From Pterobdella sp. o SKG-2022 (Eukaryota; Annelida; Clitellata; Hirudinida; Piscicolidae): a DNA stretch of 64,000 nucleotides. The notes below the pieces were generated by a model. It had not been told where the DNA came from, did no database searches, and worked only from the letters and a program-made list of their open reading frames with translations. Below, piece by piece: positions 10,621 through 25,600 of this stretch. Positions within the stretch are counted from its first letter, which is position 1; the number at the start of each line of letters is the position of its first letter. The position numbers and the translations under genes are program-made. Location: NCBI GenBank assembly GCA_964035795.1, contig OZ038322.1:1986979-2050978 (forward strand), given 5' to 3'.

Positions 10621-13600
10621 ATGGAGCCAGAAAAATTGATGAACAAGCGAATTGGTTATTGGCTGACTGAAAAAAAATGTCGAGTTTTGAAAATTGAAAA
10701 ATTGACAGAAAAGTGCAGGTAATGATTAATATATTTAAAAGTTATCATTAAAGTGCCAAAACAACATTTTATTTTTCATGGTTCAATAGAATTACATACA
10801 TATAGATTCTCTGATTATTTCTATTTGCACCAATAATTTTTTTTCACTATATTGTTAATCAACTTAATTTTTTCCATTTATTGACATTGTTTTTCACGCG
10901 ATGTTTTTTCACTCTATACTGGAACATTCCAGTTTGGCTTTTTTAGATTCATCAAGGACTCTTACAAGTGCAGACTATGAAAAAATTATGCTGTATATTT
11001 ATTTAAGCCTTTTGAGCAATGCTTCTAAGGTATTTTCATAAAATACTTTAGTATAAAATGCATTCATATGATGAAAAAGTTAATCCAGATCTGACTTCTA
11101 AACATATATGAGGGGCATGTTTGAATAGATGTAAATTTTTTTCAGTGGCAAAAATGGTTAGAATATTTTCCATAGAAATGAAACAACTATAGTGACTTTT
11201 TTCCTAGTAATCTAGGTATAGTTACACTGTGTTCACTTTATTGACATGTTTCTGGATTAGATTTTTTTTTTAAATTTATGAAAACTTGTTTTAGATGTTT
11301 ATTGGGTTTTCATTCATACAAGCTTACATCTATATTCGTTATCATGTTTTCATGATTTGTAGCTAAAAGAATTATATGCTAAGTGTCTTCACCAGCTACT
11401 CCGAAACATACACCATCATTAGCTAATATGGACTAGCATAATTAATTTGAATTTTGTACAGCGAAAACTTCAGGTTATGAGGATTTTAGAAGATATTAGC
11501 TAATGAATTATAAAAAGGTTTTACTTTTTGAAAGTTGTAGTTAAAATAAATGTTTTCTCTGTGTGTTCTTCTAATCTCCTCATATTCTGTTTTTACTGTA
11601 AATAAGATTATATTCTTTTCATTTTTAGTTTTGCTCAGACTTCTCCAACTTGTTTGGAAAACCTTTCTATTTTTTCAATACTCTTCTGATTTAGTCTCAT
11701 TGTAAAGGCTTTCTAGGTTTAGGCTAGTCAAGATGTTTTGGTAAGAAAATAAATAAAGTGTGATCGATGGGGTATGATGATGTTATTAGATAAGTGAGAG
11801 CAATAGATGCTTTGTTCGGTCTTGTTTGTGCAATAATGTATGTTGTGGTCTATGGGGCTGAAAGTTGGATTCAGCGTTGGGCTTATAGTTGGCACTAGCT
11901 CTGCAGTGCTTTTGCTACATTAAAGTGCTTTGAAATATACCGTAAAGCGCTTTTTGAATGCAACTTTTATCCCTAGCCATGTTTCTTTGATTCTTAGTTA
12001 TATTTTTTTATTTTATGGCTAAAAACTATGAATGATATCGGTAAATATATACCCGAGTTGCAAAATAAAATTAAATACTTTATTGTATGAAATTATTTTT
12101 GAATCTTGAATTTTTCAAGGAACCTTGGAATTCGTTTGATCAAAGTAAGTTCACTTTTATATAATGCTTTTCAAAAGAATACGCCACTTGAATTTTTCAA
12201 AATATTTCGAGGATAGTATTTAATTGTATTTTAACATTTGAAATAATTTATTCACACGTTTTACTTAGTTTAATTATGACAAAAAACATAGAACACTGTT
12301 GAAATAGGAATGAGGCATCCTAGAAACAACCTGGGGATTTCTTCATCATAAGTATAACTGACATTATCAAGTACTTGATAATGTTATCTATAATTACAAA
12401 GAGCTTTGTCGATTAATATCGTTTTGTTGCTTTTAGTACATTTGTTATTGACTCATTTGAAATCTAACATGAATAAATAGGCCTTATGTTTTAACTAGGG
12501 GATGTAATCAAATAACTTTTCAATGGAAAAAATTTACCTAAAGGACTTTGATGGAAAACAGTATTATTTGAAATAGTTTTGATAATATCTTTTTCTTAAA
12601 GCCGTCAAAACATTGATGGTTTGAAGAAATTTTATGCAAAAGAATAAAACGCGTTTCGGGAAAGCGAGCAGAAGATAACGATCACATATTTTATCATGTT
12701 TTTTAATACTAGGAAAATAGGGATTAATTTTATATTGCCTTCATTATGGTGAGAACCTCGTTTGATAGCAATGAAATTTTTCTAAAAAACCTTCAACATC
12801 ATGCCTTTTTGAATAACATAATGTGAACTTGATAGTCTGGGTCTGGATCTCTTGAAGATGTATTATGAAATATATCAATGGAGCTATGTTATATTTATGG
12901 CGATTCAAGTCCAAACAAAAGCTGCGTCAGAAGACCTTGAAAGAGTTTTGTGAATAATGCTCATCTTTTGATCAAGACCAAATTTGAATTTTGTAAATCG
13001 AAAAGTCAAATATTTTGATTTTGGAATTTATAGAAGTTTGATTTTCTACTAAAAAGATGCAATATTTGAGTTGGAATAATTAATATTCTCAGAAAAATTT
13101 TGGAAAGTTTTAAGAGCGAATTCTTTTGAATGACAGTAGTTTTATCTATAATTATTGCAATATACATTGAAACTTTTTCATCCTATCCGTTAAATAATGT
13201 TAAGACAAATTTGATAAAATTTTGATAACATGCATTTTTGGAAGATTATTTGTTATATCATAGCTTTTTAGAGACGCTTTATGCTTTTCTTATTTTATTT
13301 CAAAAAATTACTTCATTTCAATATTTTTCAATACTATTGGTCTTAGCATAAATCGTCAGCAAAAAATTACATTTTTTTAACGTATTGTTATTTAATTTCT
13401 AAAAACTGAAGCTAGACCTACAGAAAAGTTTGGAAGATCAAGGAACTTTTGATCTTATCTTTCATAAAGCAACGGACTTACTCACAAAATCTCCACTTTC
13501 AAGCACTGAGTTTCAAAACTTTATAGTACGCTCAAATAAATCAAATATTTAAATGTGTTTTTATTTTAAATTTAGTTGAATAATATAATTTATTTTTTGG

Positions 13601-16600
13601 TAATTTGATGGAAAAAATTTTCGATAACCATTGAACGATAAAATTTAATTCAATTTACATTGCACCAACCTTTAAAAAGTCTTACACGCGGTCGCACCCA
13701 AACATACTACTAGTGGATAGCGTGGAGAATGTGCTACGTGTGTTGGACAGAGAAAAATTGAATCAGTTGCTCACAGAAAGCAACCTTTTTAAAGAAGGTA
13801 TATGTGTTATTACTTCTATTGATATTGTTATTATTATTCGTTACTACACACTGCTCTTTTTCGCAATGGTTGTACTTATGTACTGGTTGTGACTCTCAGC
13901 CTGAGCACAACAAGACGCTTTTTGTTTCTAATGCTTTCCGCAAAATCCTTCCGAGCTTAACTGTTTTTTTTCTGGATAGTTTCCCTAGACAAATTCATTC
14001 CAAGAGTAGAGATGAAGGAGATGAGTTTTTTGGCAGAGTACCGAGTGCTCCTTCTATTAGAAAAATTATTTTAAAATTTTGATGGTGATGATGATGATTT
14101 TCGTTTAAATTCATTGTGTCCCAGATTAGCGGGGTTGGACAATCAGAGCATTGAATTATCGCTTCCAGCCTTGACTGTCAAGAGCCTGCACCCTCCGCAA
14201 GCCGGTTTCTTTTAGATCTTTGTCAATTGTTTGCTGCCAGGTCATCTTCGGTCTTCCTTTATCTCGTATACCTTTGATGTTAAGATCTCGTGCCAGCTTA
14301 GACCACTAGTATGGTTCCATTCTTTTCACGTATCCATACCACGTAGTTTTCCTGGAAGAAGCTTGCATGAGAGAATTGTTTTGCAAGCTCCCAGAGCTGT
14401 TCAGCCATGACGTACACAGTTAGAAATTGACGCATCAATAGATACATTAGAATCCTTTGAATCTCCTAGGTATTTAAGCGCAATTTCTACGGCAACCATA
14501 TGACTCTTCTTGGAACTGAGTCAAAAGCCTTAGCAAGGTCCACAAAAATGCAGTACAGATTTCTTTCAGCCATTAGGTATTTTTCTTCGAATTGGCGTAG
14601 AATGAATATACCGTCAGAGGTTGATCTTGCAGTTAGGAAACCTTTTTGTTGTGTTCAAATGGTTTCGTGACTATGACTTTTTCAAACGAGGTTTCCAGCA
14701 TTCGCAGTCCTCTATAGTTGGTCGTTTTCATAACATTTCCTTTTTCCTTATAAATGCTGATTGTAGCTGAATTTTCCCAGTCTTTTGACATTTTATGATG
14801 GAGTTAAAAATTTTTGTGAGTATTTCAACGACAGGTCTGCCGCCAACACAAAGTATTTCAACTGAGATTTCTGACAAGCCAGGAGTTTTTTTTGCCTTGG
14901 ACCTTCTTAAAGAATCTTCAGTATCTTTCACTGTTATTTCAGGTGGTGGTCCCATAATATATTGCTGTTCGTCTAGAGCAAGCAAGCTCTCATCACCAGA
15001 TCCCATAACGGCGTAATGTCGTCTCCAAAGCTCAAGCTTTTCTGCGGTGTCAAAAACAACGCTTCCACTATCATTCACAAAAGCAGAGAAATTTGTTACA
15101 TCTTTGCATTAATTTTGAATTCTTTTCAACATATGGAAAACTGCATTAGGATTTGTGGAGATAATTTCGGTGCATCGAAATTCTTTGCCCTTTAGTTTGC
15201 ATCGTGAACGTTTTTTTTGCGATTTTTTTGGCATTAAGATAGGATTTGTGATTACCTCCATTTTTCTATGCTTTGAATGCTTCTTTCGATTTTTATGGCA
15301 TTTGCAACATCATCCTTCCACCATCTAGCTCTTTTATGGAATGGAGGTTTGCCGTTGGTTCTTCTAAGCATGCTTTCAGCTGTAGATAACAGTGATATTT
15401 TCAATGCAAACTAAATTTTCTCCGGGTTATCATTTATGTAGTCTTTATTTTGGAGTTTATTCTATACTTCTGTAGCAAACATATTTTCATTACATTCGTT
15501 TAGTTTTGATGACTAGTTTTTTCACTCGGGAAATTTTCTTGGGCTTTGTTCACTGTGTTTTGAAGTCACTAACCACCAGTCCGTGCTGTATGAAACATTT
15601 TACAATTTTGAACATTCTTGTGTTGTAATTGCTATTTCAATTTCTATCAATTGTGCTTTTGTAATTTGCAAATTATTATTAGAGTATCTTTTGTTAATCT
15701 AAAAGTAAGGACAACAAACAAAAAGTATTTATTAAATGGCACGAAGCTTTTCGTAAGGGCAGCTTACATTATCAAGTGTAAATCAAAGTTAAAATATTTC
15801 AACCTATTTATACTATTTGCTATTATTAATGTATTGCTGAGATGAAAGAGTAGGGATTAATTGCTAGAATTTCTATTGTTAATTATGACATGAGAAGAAA
15901 CTAAGCTTATAATCACTCAGCTGTTAGGTGATGCCAAATCGAAACAAAATAAGCGACTTTATGTCTAATTGATCATTTAACGTGTGTCGCTGTGCTTTGA
16001 TGTAATAAGCTACTAAGATCATCTCTTTCTAGCATTGGTGGAGGCTCTGTCCAGGATACTCCATGTGAACCTTTGGTTAGGATTCACCTTGAGATGTTTG
16101 GCGGGTTCGGAACTACCTTTGTCCGATTCATGCTCCGCCCAGCTGACAATGGAGTTTTTCAGAGTTTCACCAATATACGTTTTCTTGCATGAACATTCCC
16201 CTTCGTAGATATTATGGTGGCGATGTGTCAATTTATCTTTAATCGGAAAGAGAGTGTGGATTTTGGTGGTGAGCTAGAAATACTAAATCTTAATGCTGTG
16301 ATTCGTAAATGACTCCACTTTATCCAAGAGTTTTCTGATCACGCTTTCATTTTTTGGGCAAAAAGGGATCTTAATATGTACATTAGATCTTTCTTAATAA
16401 AATTCTGGTGGGATCAAAAGCTCCTCTCGGCACTGCGAACTTGTTAAACTGATACATTATGAATCTAAGTGGGGTAGCCAGCATAGGAGAACTTAGACTT
16501 TATTCTCTTCATTTTGAAGTCAAAATCAGAGCCAATAGCATTTTCTCTGTTTAACTCACCCATAACGACACTTCTTTTGTATTGGAGCAGTACCTGTAAT

Positions 16601-19600
16601 GAGAAATGAAAAGGTAGTTTACTGTGCTTATTAACGACCTGAAAGCTATAGGAACCATCCTTGTTGTTCAGCAGTTGAGTATCCAGGAACTTGGAAGGGT
16701 TTTTCTCAATTGTCAGTTTGACGTTGGGACGAAACGCGTTCAAAGCCTTGAAAAGTTTGTCTTCCACGTTTCTCTTTCTGCGTACGAAAGTGTCATCCAC
16801 AATTCTAATGTAGAAGATTGTTGAGACCGGTGCTACCAACTGCTCTTCCATGCCATTCAGGAAACACTCAGAAAACACCACCGACAAAAGACACCATCTA
16901 TTTGCTTGTATAGGCGTTCGTTGGCTGAGAAGATACTCTCTGTAGTGACTTTCTTCAACAATTTTTAAAAAATTGCTTTGCTGCACATAGGGGCTAGTTT
17001 CATGTTGACAAAGATCTGCTTACAGATGTAATCAAAGGTTTTGTCAATAGGCACATTTGTGAAGAGCGACTTCACATCGTAACTGACATCTTCCTCAGCT
17101 GGAGACCTATGCGGGATGTTACTTAGTATTTCCGGAAACAACTGAGTGTTTTTCAGAGTGTACTTGTTGTTTGCTAATGGTTGTAAGAAACTTGCCAGCA
17201 CCTTCCCTACATTGTAATAACAGGTGTTAGTCTGATCAATTACAAATCTCAAATTTCAAACTAATGTAAACAGCTTCACGAAAAGCTTCGTGTCATTTAA
17301 TAAATACTTTGTGTTTGTTGTTCTTACTTTTAGATTCAGGCTATTTTACTTCTCGTTAATTTTTTCTTGGAGTTTATTTCTCTCTTTGTTAAGTTCAATT
17401 TTAAATTTTTGATTCAGCTTATAATCAATCAGTTACATCTTTCTTATAGCCCGTTTTTCTTTACCAAGGGTTGGAATTTTTTGAAAGATCTATCTCGAAG
17501 TCAGCCTTTCCATTCAGAGCGATCGAGTGGATCTACAAAAACCATGTCTAGCTTTCTTTTGTCATTCAATATAAGTTCGTTTCAAGTCTTTTTGGGCCTA
17601 CCAGGCTTCTTGCAAGTATCTATCTCCAACTTTCGCACCTGAGAGATCCAACTCATGCTACGCTCTACGTGTCCAAACAACATCATTCTGCTTGTACGAA
17701 AAAACTACCTCAAAATCTCGAATGCCGAATTTTGGAAAGAGTGAGTCAGAGCAAACGTTATCGTTCGTTCTATTTAACTATAACTATTTATATAGCGCCA
17801 AGGCAAGCAACTGATGTTGCACATCCAGCGAATCATGGCAAGGTCGTTTTGTTGAAGGCGGTTCAATGTGGAAACTGTTATGGGCTATGTTTCAGCAGCA
17901 TGTAACATAACGCTTCTGACAAAGGTTGAATAGGTACGGTTTCTAGTCAATAATGATAAATTTAGTAAGAAGTGGATGAAGTTGGCAAAACTTAGTTCAG
18001 GCACACTTAAAACGTGCTATTGAAGCAAGCTCACATACACCACTTGCAGATAACATATCCCCAAGATAGCAGAACTCTGGGACAACTTCCAGTTTTTCAT
18101 CACCAATCATCACTTTCTTTACCAATCTACCATCAACATACCGTGCTGTATAAAGTCAACGAGTACATCGGAAGACAAGATCTGAAGTTAGAGAGCCTTT
18201 TATGCCGCTGCGTTTCTTGTGTACCCATTGCCTTCAGCCTTCACACTGAATAGCGTTTCTACCCACACCTGCTTGGCATACACCACAGATACTTTCTAGA
18301 TTTTTTCAACACATCAAAGTTTGAACCAGAAACCATTAGCTTTGTTTTACCCATATTCACCCTCAACCCCTTTTTTTCCATCTCTGATCTCCATGTTCTC
18401 AACTTCACTAATAGTTCATCCATGGACTGAGCATTTAACATTAAGTCGTCAGCATATAATTTCTTCCAAGAGCAACCTGTACGAAACTTCATAGATAAAA
18501 CTTAAAGCATAATAACAAAAAGTAATGGAACAAGAACAGAACCTTGATGGACACTTACCCGAATATCAAACGAGTTGCTATACTCATCACCAACTCTCGC
18601 CCTACTTTTAACTTCCTTGCACATAGATTGTACAATTCTCGCAAGCCATTCATCAATTTTCAATTTTCGCATACTCCACCAAATCACTTTTCGGGGCACT
18701 CTGTCAAATGTTTCAGATTACAGTACTTGATTTTATTTCTTATTTTATAAAGTTGGTTTTCTCAATTTTATGATTTCTGTCATCAGTTTTCGTTGCCTTA
18801 TGATCTTGCTTTCTCAAAGCTTATTGATAGATTATGTTTAAAAATTATTCAGACTACTATTTTTTTTTGAGCTATTTTGTTTTGATGATTGTTTTGAAGT
18901 TTGATAATGGTTTATGAAAGTCAAGTTTTCTATTGTGTGAAGAATTTCTATCATAACTGGTGAGGTTTTAGTAGCCCGAAGGTCATTTTTACAAGTCTGT
19001 GGCTTGTGGAAGTTGTTATGTCTGAAAAGTTCATTGAATTTTTAATGAATTTCTTATTTTTTGAGAAGTGATCAGATAGTCTATTGTGTTGTAGATAGTT
19101 TTGCCATTTAAATTTCTTAGTCAGGTTTTTAGATGTCTGGTAGGATGTTTAAAAACGATGTGGGTGGCAATTAGATTATTCAAACTGAAAAATTCATTCA
19201 ACATATTTCCACACCCTCTTGCATAATTTCTTTTGCTCTTTGGTTTTTGAAAATTTCTGGTAACTTTTGCATCGAAAACTCCTTGAATAAGTAGTATTTA
19301 ATTATCTTTTGTTTTGATAATTTTCTTGAGTTGTTATAGGAACTCGTCATAGGTTTCTTTATTTTTGTTAAATAGAACTTGAGTTGGTTCATAGCTTCTA
19401 AAAACTTTTATATTGGAGCCTTTGATTGAGCCTTCGAGAATTGCGGGTCTGTCACACGTTTTTTATACAGACGTCAAGTATTGTCAACTTTTATTATTCC
19501 CCAAAAAAACCATGAATAATAATACAAATTTATAAAGCGCCAAGGCAAGCACTAAGGCGCTCTCGTGTCAAATTTTATTGAAAGCTAAGTGAAAGAGACG

Positions 19601-22600
19601 TGTTTTTAAACGAGACTTGGAAACACTCAAAAAGGTATAATTTTTTATGCTAGCTTGTAGAGAGTTCCAAACAGCAGGAGATGCATGTCTAAAAGCTCTT
19701 TCCTATATTTTGTTTTTGGTGGAATGTTTTATGAGAGTTGTCGATGAGGAAGAATGAAGTAAAATTTGAAATGACTTATGTTGAATGAGCTTGGATAAGT
19801 AGACTGGTTTTGAAGCAAAAAGTGTTTTGAATGTAATCGATGCTGTTTTGAAAATTATCCTGTGATGTTCCGAAAGTCAATAAAGCTTATTAAATTAAGT
19901 ATTGGATGAATGATGAAAGTAGTGTTTGGTTGAATTTTGTTCATGACTCGTTGTAGGCATTTTTTTGATGTTGAGTTGTATTGATCAAAACAGAGTTGCA
20001 GTAATCCAGTCAACTGATAACTAAGCAACGAGCCAATTTTGAAGCCACGTCAGTAGTAAGAAATTGGCGAATATGAGATAGGGATTGAAGATGGTGGTTG
20101 CAGGAACTAACAACGGATGTTAATTGAAAGTTAGTTTTTTATTCAGAGTAACTCCAAGAACTTCAGTTTTATGTTGATTTCTATTGGAGATAGACGGATT
20201 TTAATGAATGAAAAATCTGCAGATTTTTTCGATTGTTGTGAGATGCCAAGTTTGATGATTTCAGTCTTTGACGTGTTGAGTTGAAGTTTATTTACTAAGA
20301 ACTATTTTCAACTCTTTCAATAAATTCTGAAAAAATAGCTATTGAGTCTGAGGGATTATTGGTATTTATTTTGAACAAAATTTGTGTGTCACCTGCATAT
20401 TGGTGATGGGTGAAATTTGCAGAGAATGCTACCGATAGGTGAGATGTATGTTGTGAAGTGAAGTGGTCCCAGAACTGATCTTTGGTGGGACACAATGCTC
20501 CATACAAACCTTGGAAGATCTTCGAAAACCAAGTTTTACAAACTTTTTTCTTTCAGTGAGGTAGGATTCTAACCATTGCAGCGCCAGACCATCAATTCAA
20601 AACTCACAGCAAAGACACTATCAAAACTTTAGGATTAATTGTGATAAACATATTTTTGCAACATGTGATCTGAGATACAATGTCTTATGACTTGTTTTTC
20701 TACCAAGATTTTTTAAACTTTTTTGCTCCACTGTACATTCCAACTCTATGACAACAGCCCATGCATTAATACCTTTCATTTAAATCACCACTGTTTAATT
20801 TTGTTTTAAATAGTTTTTTCATTCTTTCCAGCTATTGTGCTTTGACTTTTTTTTGGTTTCAGTCGTTTTTTAGTTCATCTTATTCAAGTAAACTGAAATA
20901 CATATAGGCTTGTTTCCCCAAACATTAATTAAATTTTTACTCGGAAAGCATATTTCCTCTCTTCCGTATTGTAAATGTTCATTTGCCTAGTCCGAAGTTC
21001 ATTCATATGTCATCAAAAAATATTTTGACCGAATTAAATAGGCTTTTGAGTTTTTTTTCTTTTCCTTGCTAATAACTCCAAGTCATCCATTTTTCAACTT
21101 TTAGCTACGGTTAGCGGGATTAGCGCTACAATGAAGCTTATTGGTGACAGTGGATTTTCTTGAAACATACCGCGCTTGATATTGATCTTTGTTAGTTTTT
21201 GTTCCCGATGTTGTAAGTTTGTCTCTTATTGAGCCTAAGAGTTTTTGAGAAATTTAATTACAATAATGCAAGCCCCAATCATTTACAAGCTTTTGAGTAT
21301 CCATGAAGTATTACTTATTATAGTTTGTGACACAGTTTTTCTGAGTTGAAACTACTACCGGGGTCTTACCATGACCCTAGCGTAGTAAAGTCCGATGCTA
21401 TTTATTTTAGGCCGAAACTCTTCTTAAAATGTACACTTGTTTTCATGAGCGCTGTTTTCTTTGGTTTCTTTGTCCTAGGCGAGTCAAAGAGCGTCGAAAG
21501 TTTAAGACCTAAATTTTTTCCAACTGTTCCTAGAGTGCTTATAACTATTAGAACTACTTTTGTATTTATGTTCCAGCATTCTGATATCTCTATTTGCAAA
21601 TCACGCTATTCTTACACCTTCAACTACTATGTCTGGCTTAGTGGCTTTCATATTCTTTTCTGTGTGTACTTTAGTGTCCCATAATGCTGTTCATCTTTTT
21701 TCATCAATGGTCGGATTTCGTGTTCATACTCTTTATTTTCGACTTCAAATCTGTGTTTTTTACATCTTGTTCAGTGGATGAACCTAGCGACTCTGTTGTG
21801 GTGCTCCAGATACTCGTGCTTTTCCAAAATTAGTCATTATGAATCTCATCATCATTTGGCTTAGAACCTGTCTTCAACAAAGGGTGAGGCTTTTTTAAGA
21901 GCTAACTTCTTGAATGCTCCGCGGGTATCAGGGCTGGTTGTAGACATTTCAAACTTTTTGTGGTCTTTCTTCAGCATCTCTTTCCAGGCTGGTTTTGGTC
22001 TCTCAGGTTTACTTATTGCTTCTCAAAACATTCGATACCCAACTAGTGCTGCGTTTTACGTGACCAAACCACCTGAGCCTGTTATGATGGATGACCGTTT
22101 CAATGTTTTCGATGTTGAGTTTTTCAAAAAAAAAGCTTTTGTGCTTATTCGATCTTCTAGCTTGGCTTTGCATATCTATCTTCAGATCAGGGCATTTCAA
22201 ACGGCTAAAGAGAGTGTTGACAAGGTCCAGGTTTTTGATGCGTATAAAACAGCTACTCTAATGCCTAAGATAATATCTGACTTTCAGTTGTAAACTGTGG
22301 GAGTTGGTGAAAAGAGGGAAAAGTTGATGAAACTTATACCAAGCCCATTTGGTTCTAGTTATTGGTGAAAGCTCACATCCACACCCAGCAGATAACATGC
22401 CACCTAAATAACAAAAATCAGTGACAACCTCAAGTTTATTGTTACCCAGCTGTACTTTATTATTATTATTAAGATTTTTAAAGCGCACAGTTATCAATTC
22501 AAGGTTGCCTCAGAAGCGCTCAAGGTTTGTAATAGATTATGACTGGGGTTGTTTATGGTATGAGTTTTCAAAAGTTTGCGCAAGTTCATGAGAAGGCGAT

Positions 22601-25600
22601 GAGCGCAAGTTAGAAAGAAGTGAATTCTACAGACGTGGAGTCTGGTGAGAGAAAGAGCGACTAGTAAACAAGCTTGAAGAAATAGGTTGATGAAGCTAGA
22701 GACCAGAGTGCAAGGATCTGAGTGGTTAACGCGTGTGTCTAATAGACAAAAGATCAAAAAGATAAGCAGGTTGTTCGAGCTTAAGAGTGCAGGCAATGAG
22801 CCAAAATAATTTAAACTTGCATCTTTGGGAGACAGGTAGCCAGAGCAAACGATCAAGACAGTCGCTGGAAGAGCTTAAATAATCAGCTTGAAAAACCGTC
22901 TTGGCCGCGTGTTCTCCCATCAACTGAATTCTGATTAAATTCTGAAACAATACCCACTATGTATGATATTGTTTTAAAATGAGTTTTACAGAGCCTACAA
23001 ATGAAATCAAAGCTATTTTAACTATTTTGGTTTCATGAAAATTTGTTGCTAGCGTCTGATCTTGTGCTCCAACTATGAGGCTTTTTGTTGTATCTTTCAG
23101 TTTTGCGCTGCGTAGCCATGTCAAGGATTTTTTGCTATATGTCTCTTCGTTTTTAAGAACTTTTGCTTACTGAACATGCATTAGCTTACTTTAATATTTA
23201 GTTAGAATTTGATGAGATTTCAAAGTTTTTTTTGTGTTTCTGGTTGCTGTTATTGGTTGAATATTACCTCGAGATACTGTATTTTCTGTGTTGATATAAC
23301 TGTCTTTCAATTTTCAAATTAATTTGAAAAAAGCTACAAGCAGTCTAGCTTTTTCACGTATTGCTACTGCTTTCGGAGCAGAAGAGAAATAATATGGCAA
23401 CGTCACCATTAACCACCTGGATAAAAGAGGACTCTGGAAATTGCAGGAAACGAGAAATCTGGCCTAGAACAGAAAAGACTGAAAAACAAAACTGTTGCTC
23501 CAAAATATAAGTTAAAATCTCTCTTATACGGAAGGACTGGAAAACTCAATTTGCTTGTGAAATTTTCAATATATTAATACATATATTAACTTTTTAGCGA
23601 CATCTTAATCTACTTATAAGCAATATCAAGAGTCTTCAACATCAATTGAAAAAAATTTAGTACATTTATTGAGCAAAAATAGCTAAAGTTTTTGGTAAGT
23701 ATAGCCTTACCATAATACGTTAGCATAAAAAGTTTGTTGAAATTATTGGTATTTATAGTAAATAAGTTTTGTAGGTTCAGGTAAATTATAATTATAACTA
23801 TTGAGCCTGCGTCAATTTTATAATTGTTTATCTAATTATGTAATCTAAAGTTGAAAGGATTATTTTTTAAAAAAGATGGAGTTTAGATATGCTTTAGACT
23901 TCAAAGAATAAAATTTTTCGCAGAAAAATTAATTTTCATGTCCCCTCCTTCGGACAGTATCCTGGTTTTTTTGTTTTTTTTTGCGAAGTTTTTCGAGTAA
24001 GGGATTCCAGGCTTTTGTTTACACGTGCAATTGATGATCATTATAACCGTTTTTTACTGAATTATATTTTTTTATTTCCAAACTTTCTCTTGTCAGTAGT
24101 TTCTTTTGAAGAGAAAACTTAGTATCTGCCATTGTTTTTATGATTTCTGGCTTGTTCCAATTCATTCTTCCAAAAGGGCATTCTCTCGCATGTTTGCTGA
24201 TACCAGATGTTATATTTATCCCTTTTTGGGAAGCTACACCTGCTTCGTGTTGGGCCATTCTCGTTCTTACTGTGACCCTAGTCTACCCAATATAGCATTT
24301 ATTTGGATCACATAAGCACTTCACTTTGCATATAGCCTTTTTGTCCAATGAATTGCATTTGGTTTTGTTTGGAGTTTTCAAGATGTTTCTTAGTTTGGGT
24401 CCAACTGAGCAATGGAAAGATAAATTATTTCTTTTAAATGCTTTTTTTAGTTTTTCATTTATTTGTGGGATATATGGCACTGAGACCCAAGTGATGTGGC
24501 GATTATTCTTCTTTGTTTTTGCTTGATCTTGTCGAGTTTCGTTAGTTTTGTGTTTTTGCATTGATTGTAAGTTGTAAGGTTTTATTGATAATTCTGGTTT
24601 TGGTTTGTTGGGCTTGTAATTTTTGACCATTTTGTTGATTTTTTTTTCTATTGTGACCATTGTCAACAAAGTTGTTTATTAAATATTCAATTTCTTTTTG
24701 CAGAATATATATATTAATTTGATAATTATATATTTATGAATCATATATGATATGTATTTTGAATAATTTTAAGACTATAAAGAAATCAAAATCGTTGAGA
24801 AACGTGGGTATATATTTATAAAAAATATATAATTTCACTCGTTGAAGGCAGCAGGATATATAAAATTCCCTAAATAAAAGCGTCTACAAAATAAAAATAA
24901 TGATGATAGTAACAGAAAAACACATGCAGATGTGTCTAATAAAAAACTAAAAGCAAATAGAATAATTTTAATCTAAAAACAAAACAAGCAAAGCTATGAA
25001 AGATAAAGTAGAAAATTTTCAAACTAAAATGACGAATCTGAAATTGTATACGATTAATCTCAACAAAAATAGAAAAAAAAAATAAAGCGGTGAACAAAAA
25101 CTACAAAGCTTAAATAAAAATCGAACATTCAATATAACTTACTACTCAAACTCCAGTATAATAATCACTTCTCAACCGATAAACAACATTTAGAAGCTAT
25201 ATACAACTCTGCATAAATCTTCCACCCATCTATCTTCCAGTCATTCTTACTTCTTTTTTCACCTATCCACCCATCCATCTTTTCATCACCCATTTAACAT
25301 TATCTCTTCAAAAAGGCTTGTGAAATTAATAATAATAATACACACAGAAAATTTCAAACTACCAACATCAGTTTTGCTAAATCAGGCACATGAAGCAGTT
25401 CACATCTTAAACCAGCATAACATCTCTTTCCCAATAAGTAGGTGCGTGCAATTTATTTCAATTAAATACTATATTACTGATGTCACAACAGTTTGCAAAC
25501 CTGTCGATGCAGCCCACAAATCTAATGAAAAATCCCAAGTTAGTTTACAATATCAGTTTATGAGTATTATTCAAGAAGATTAGTTTGAGATACGAAGCTT

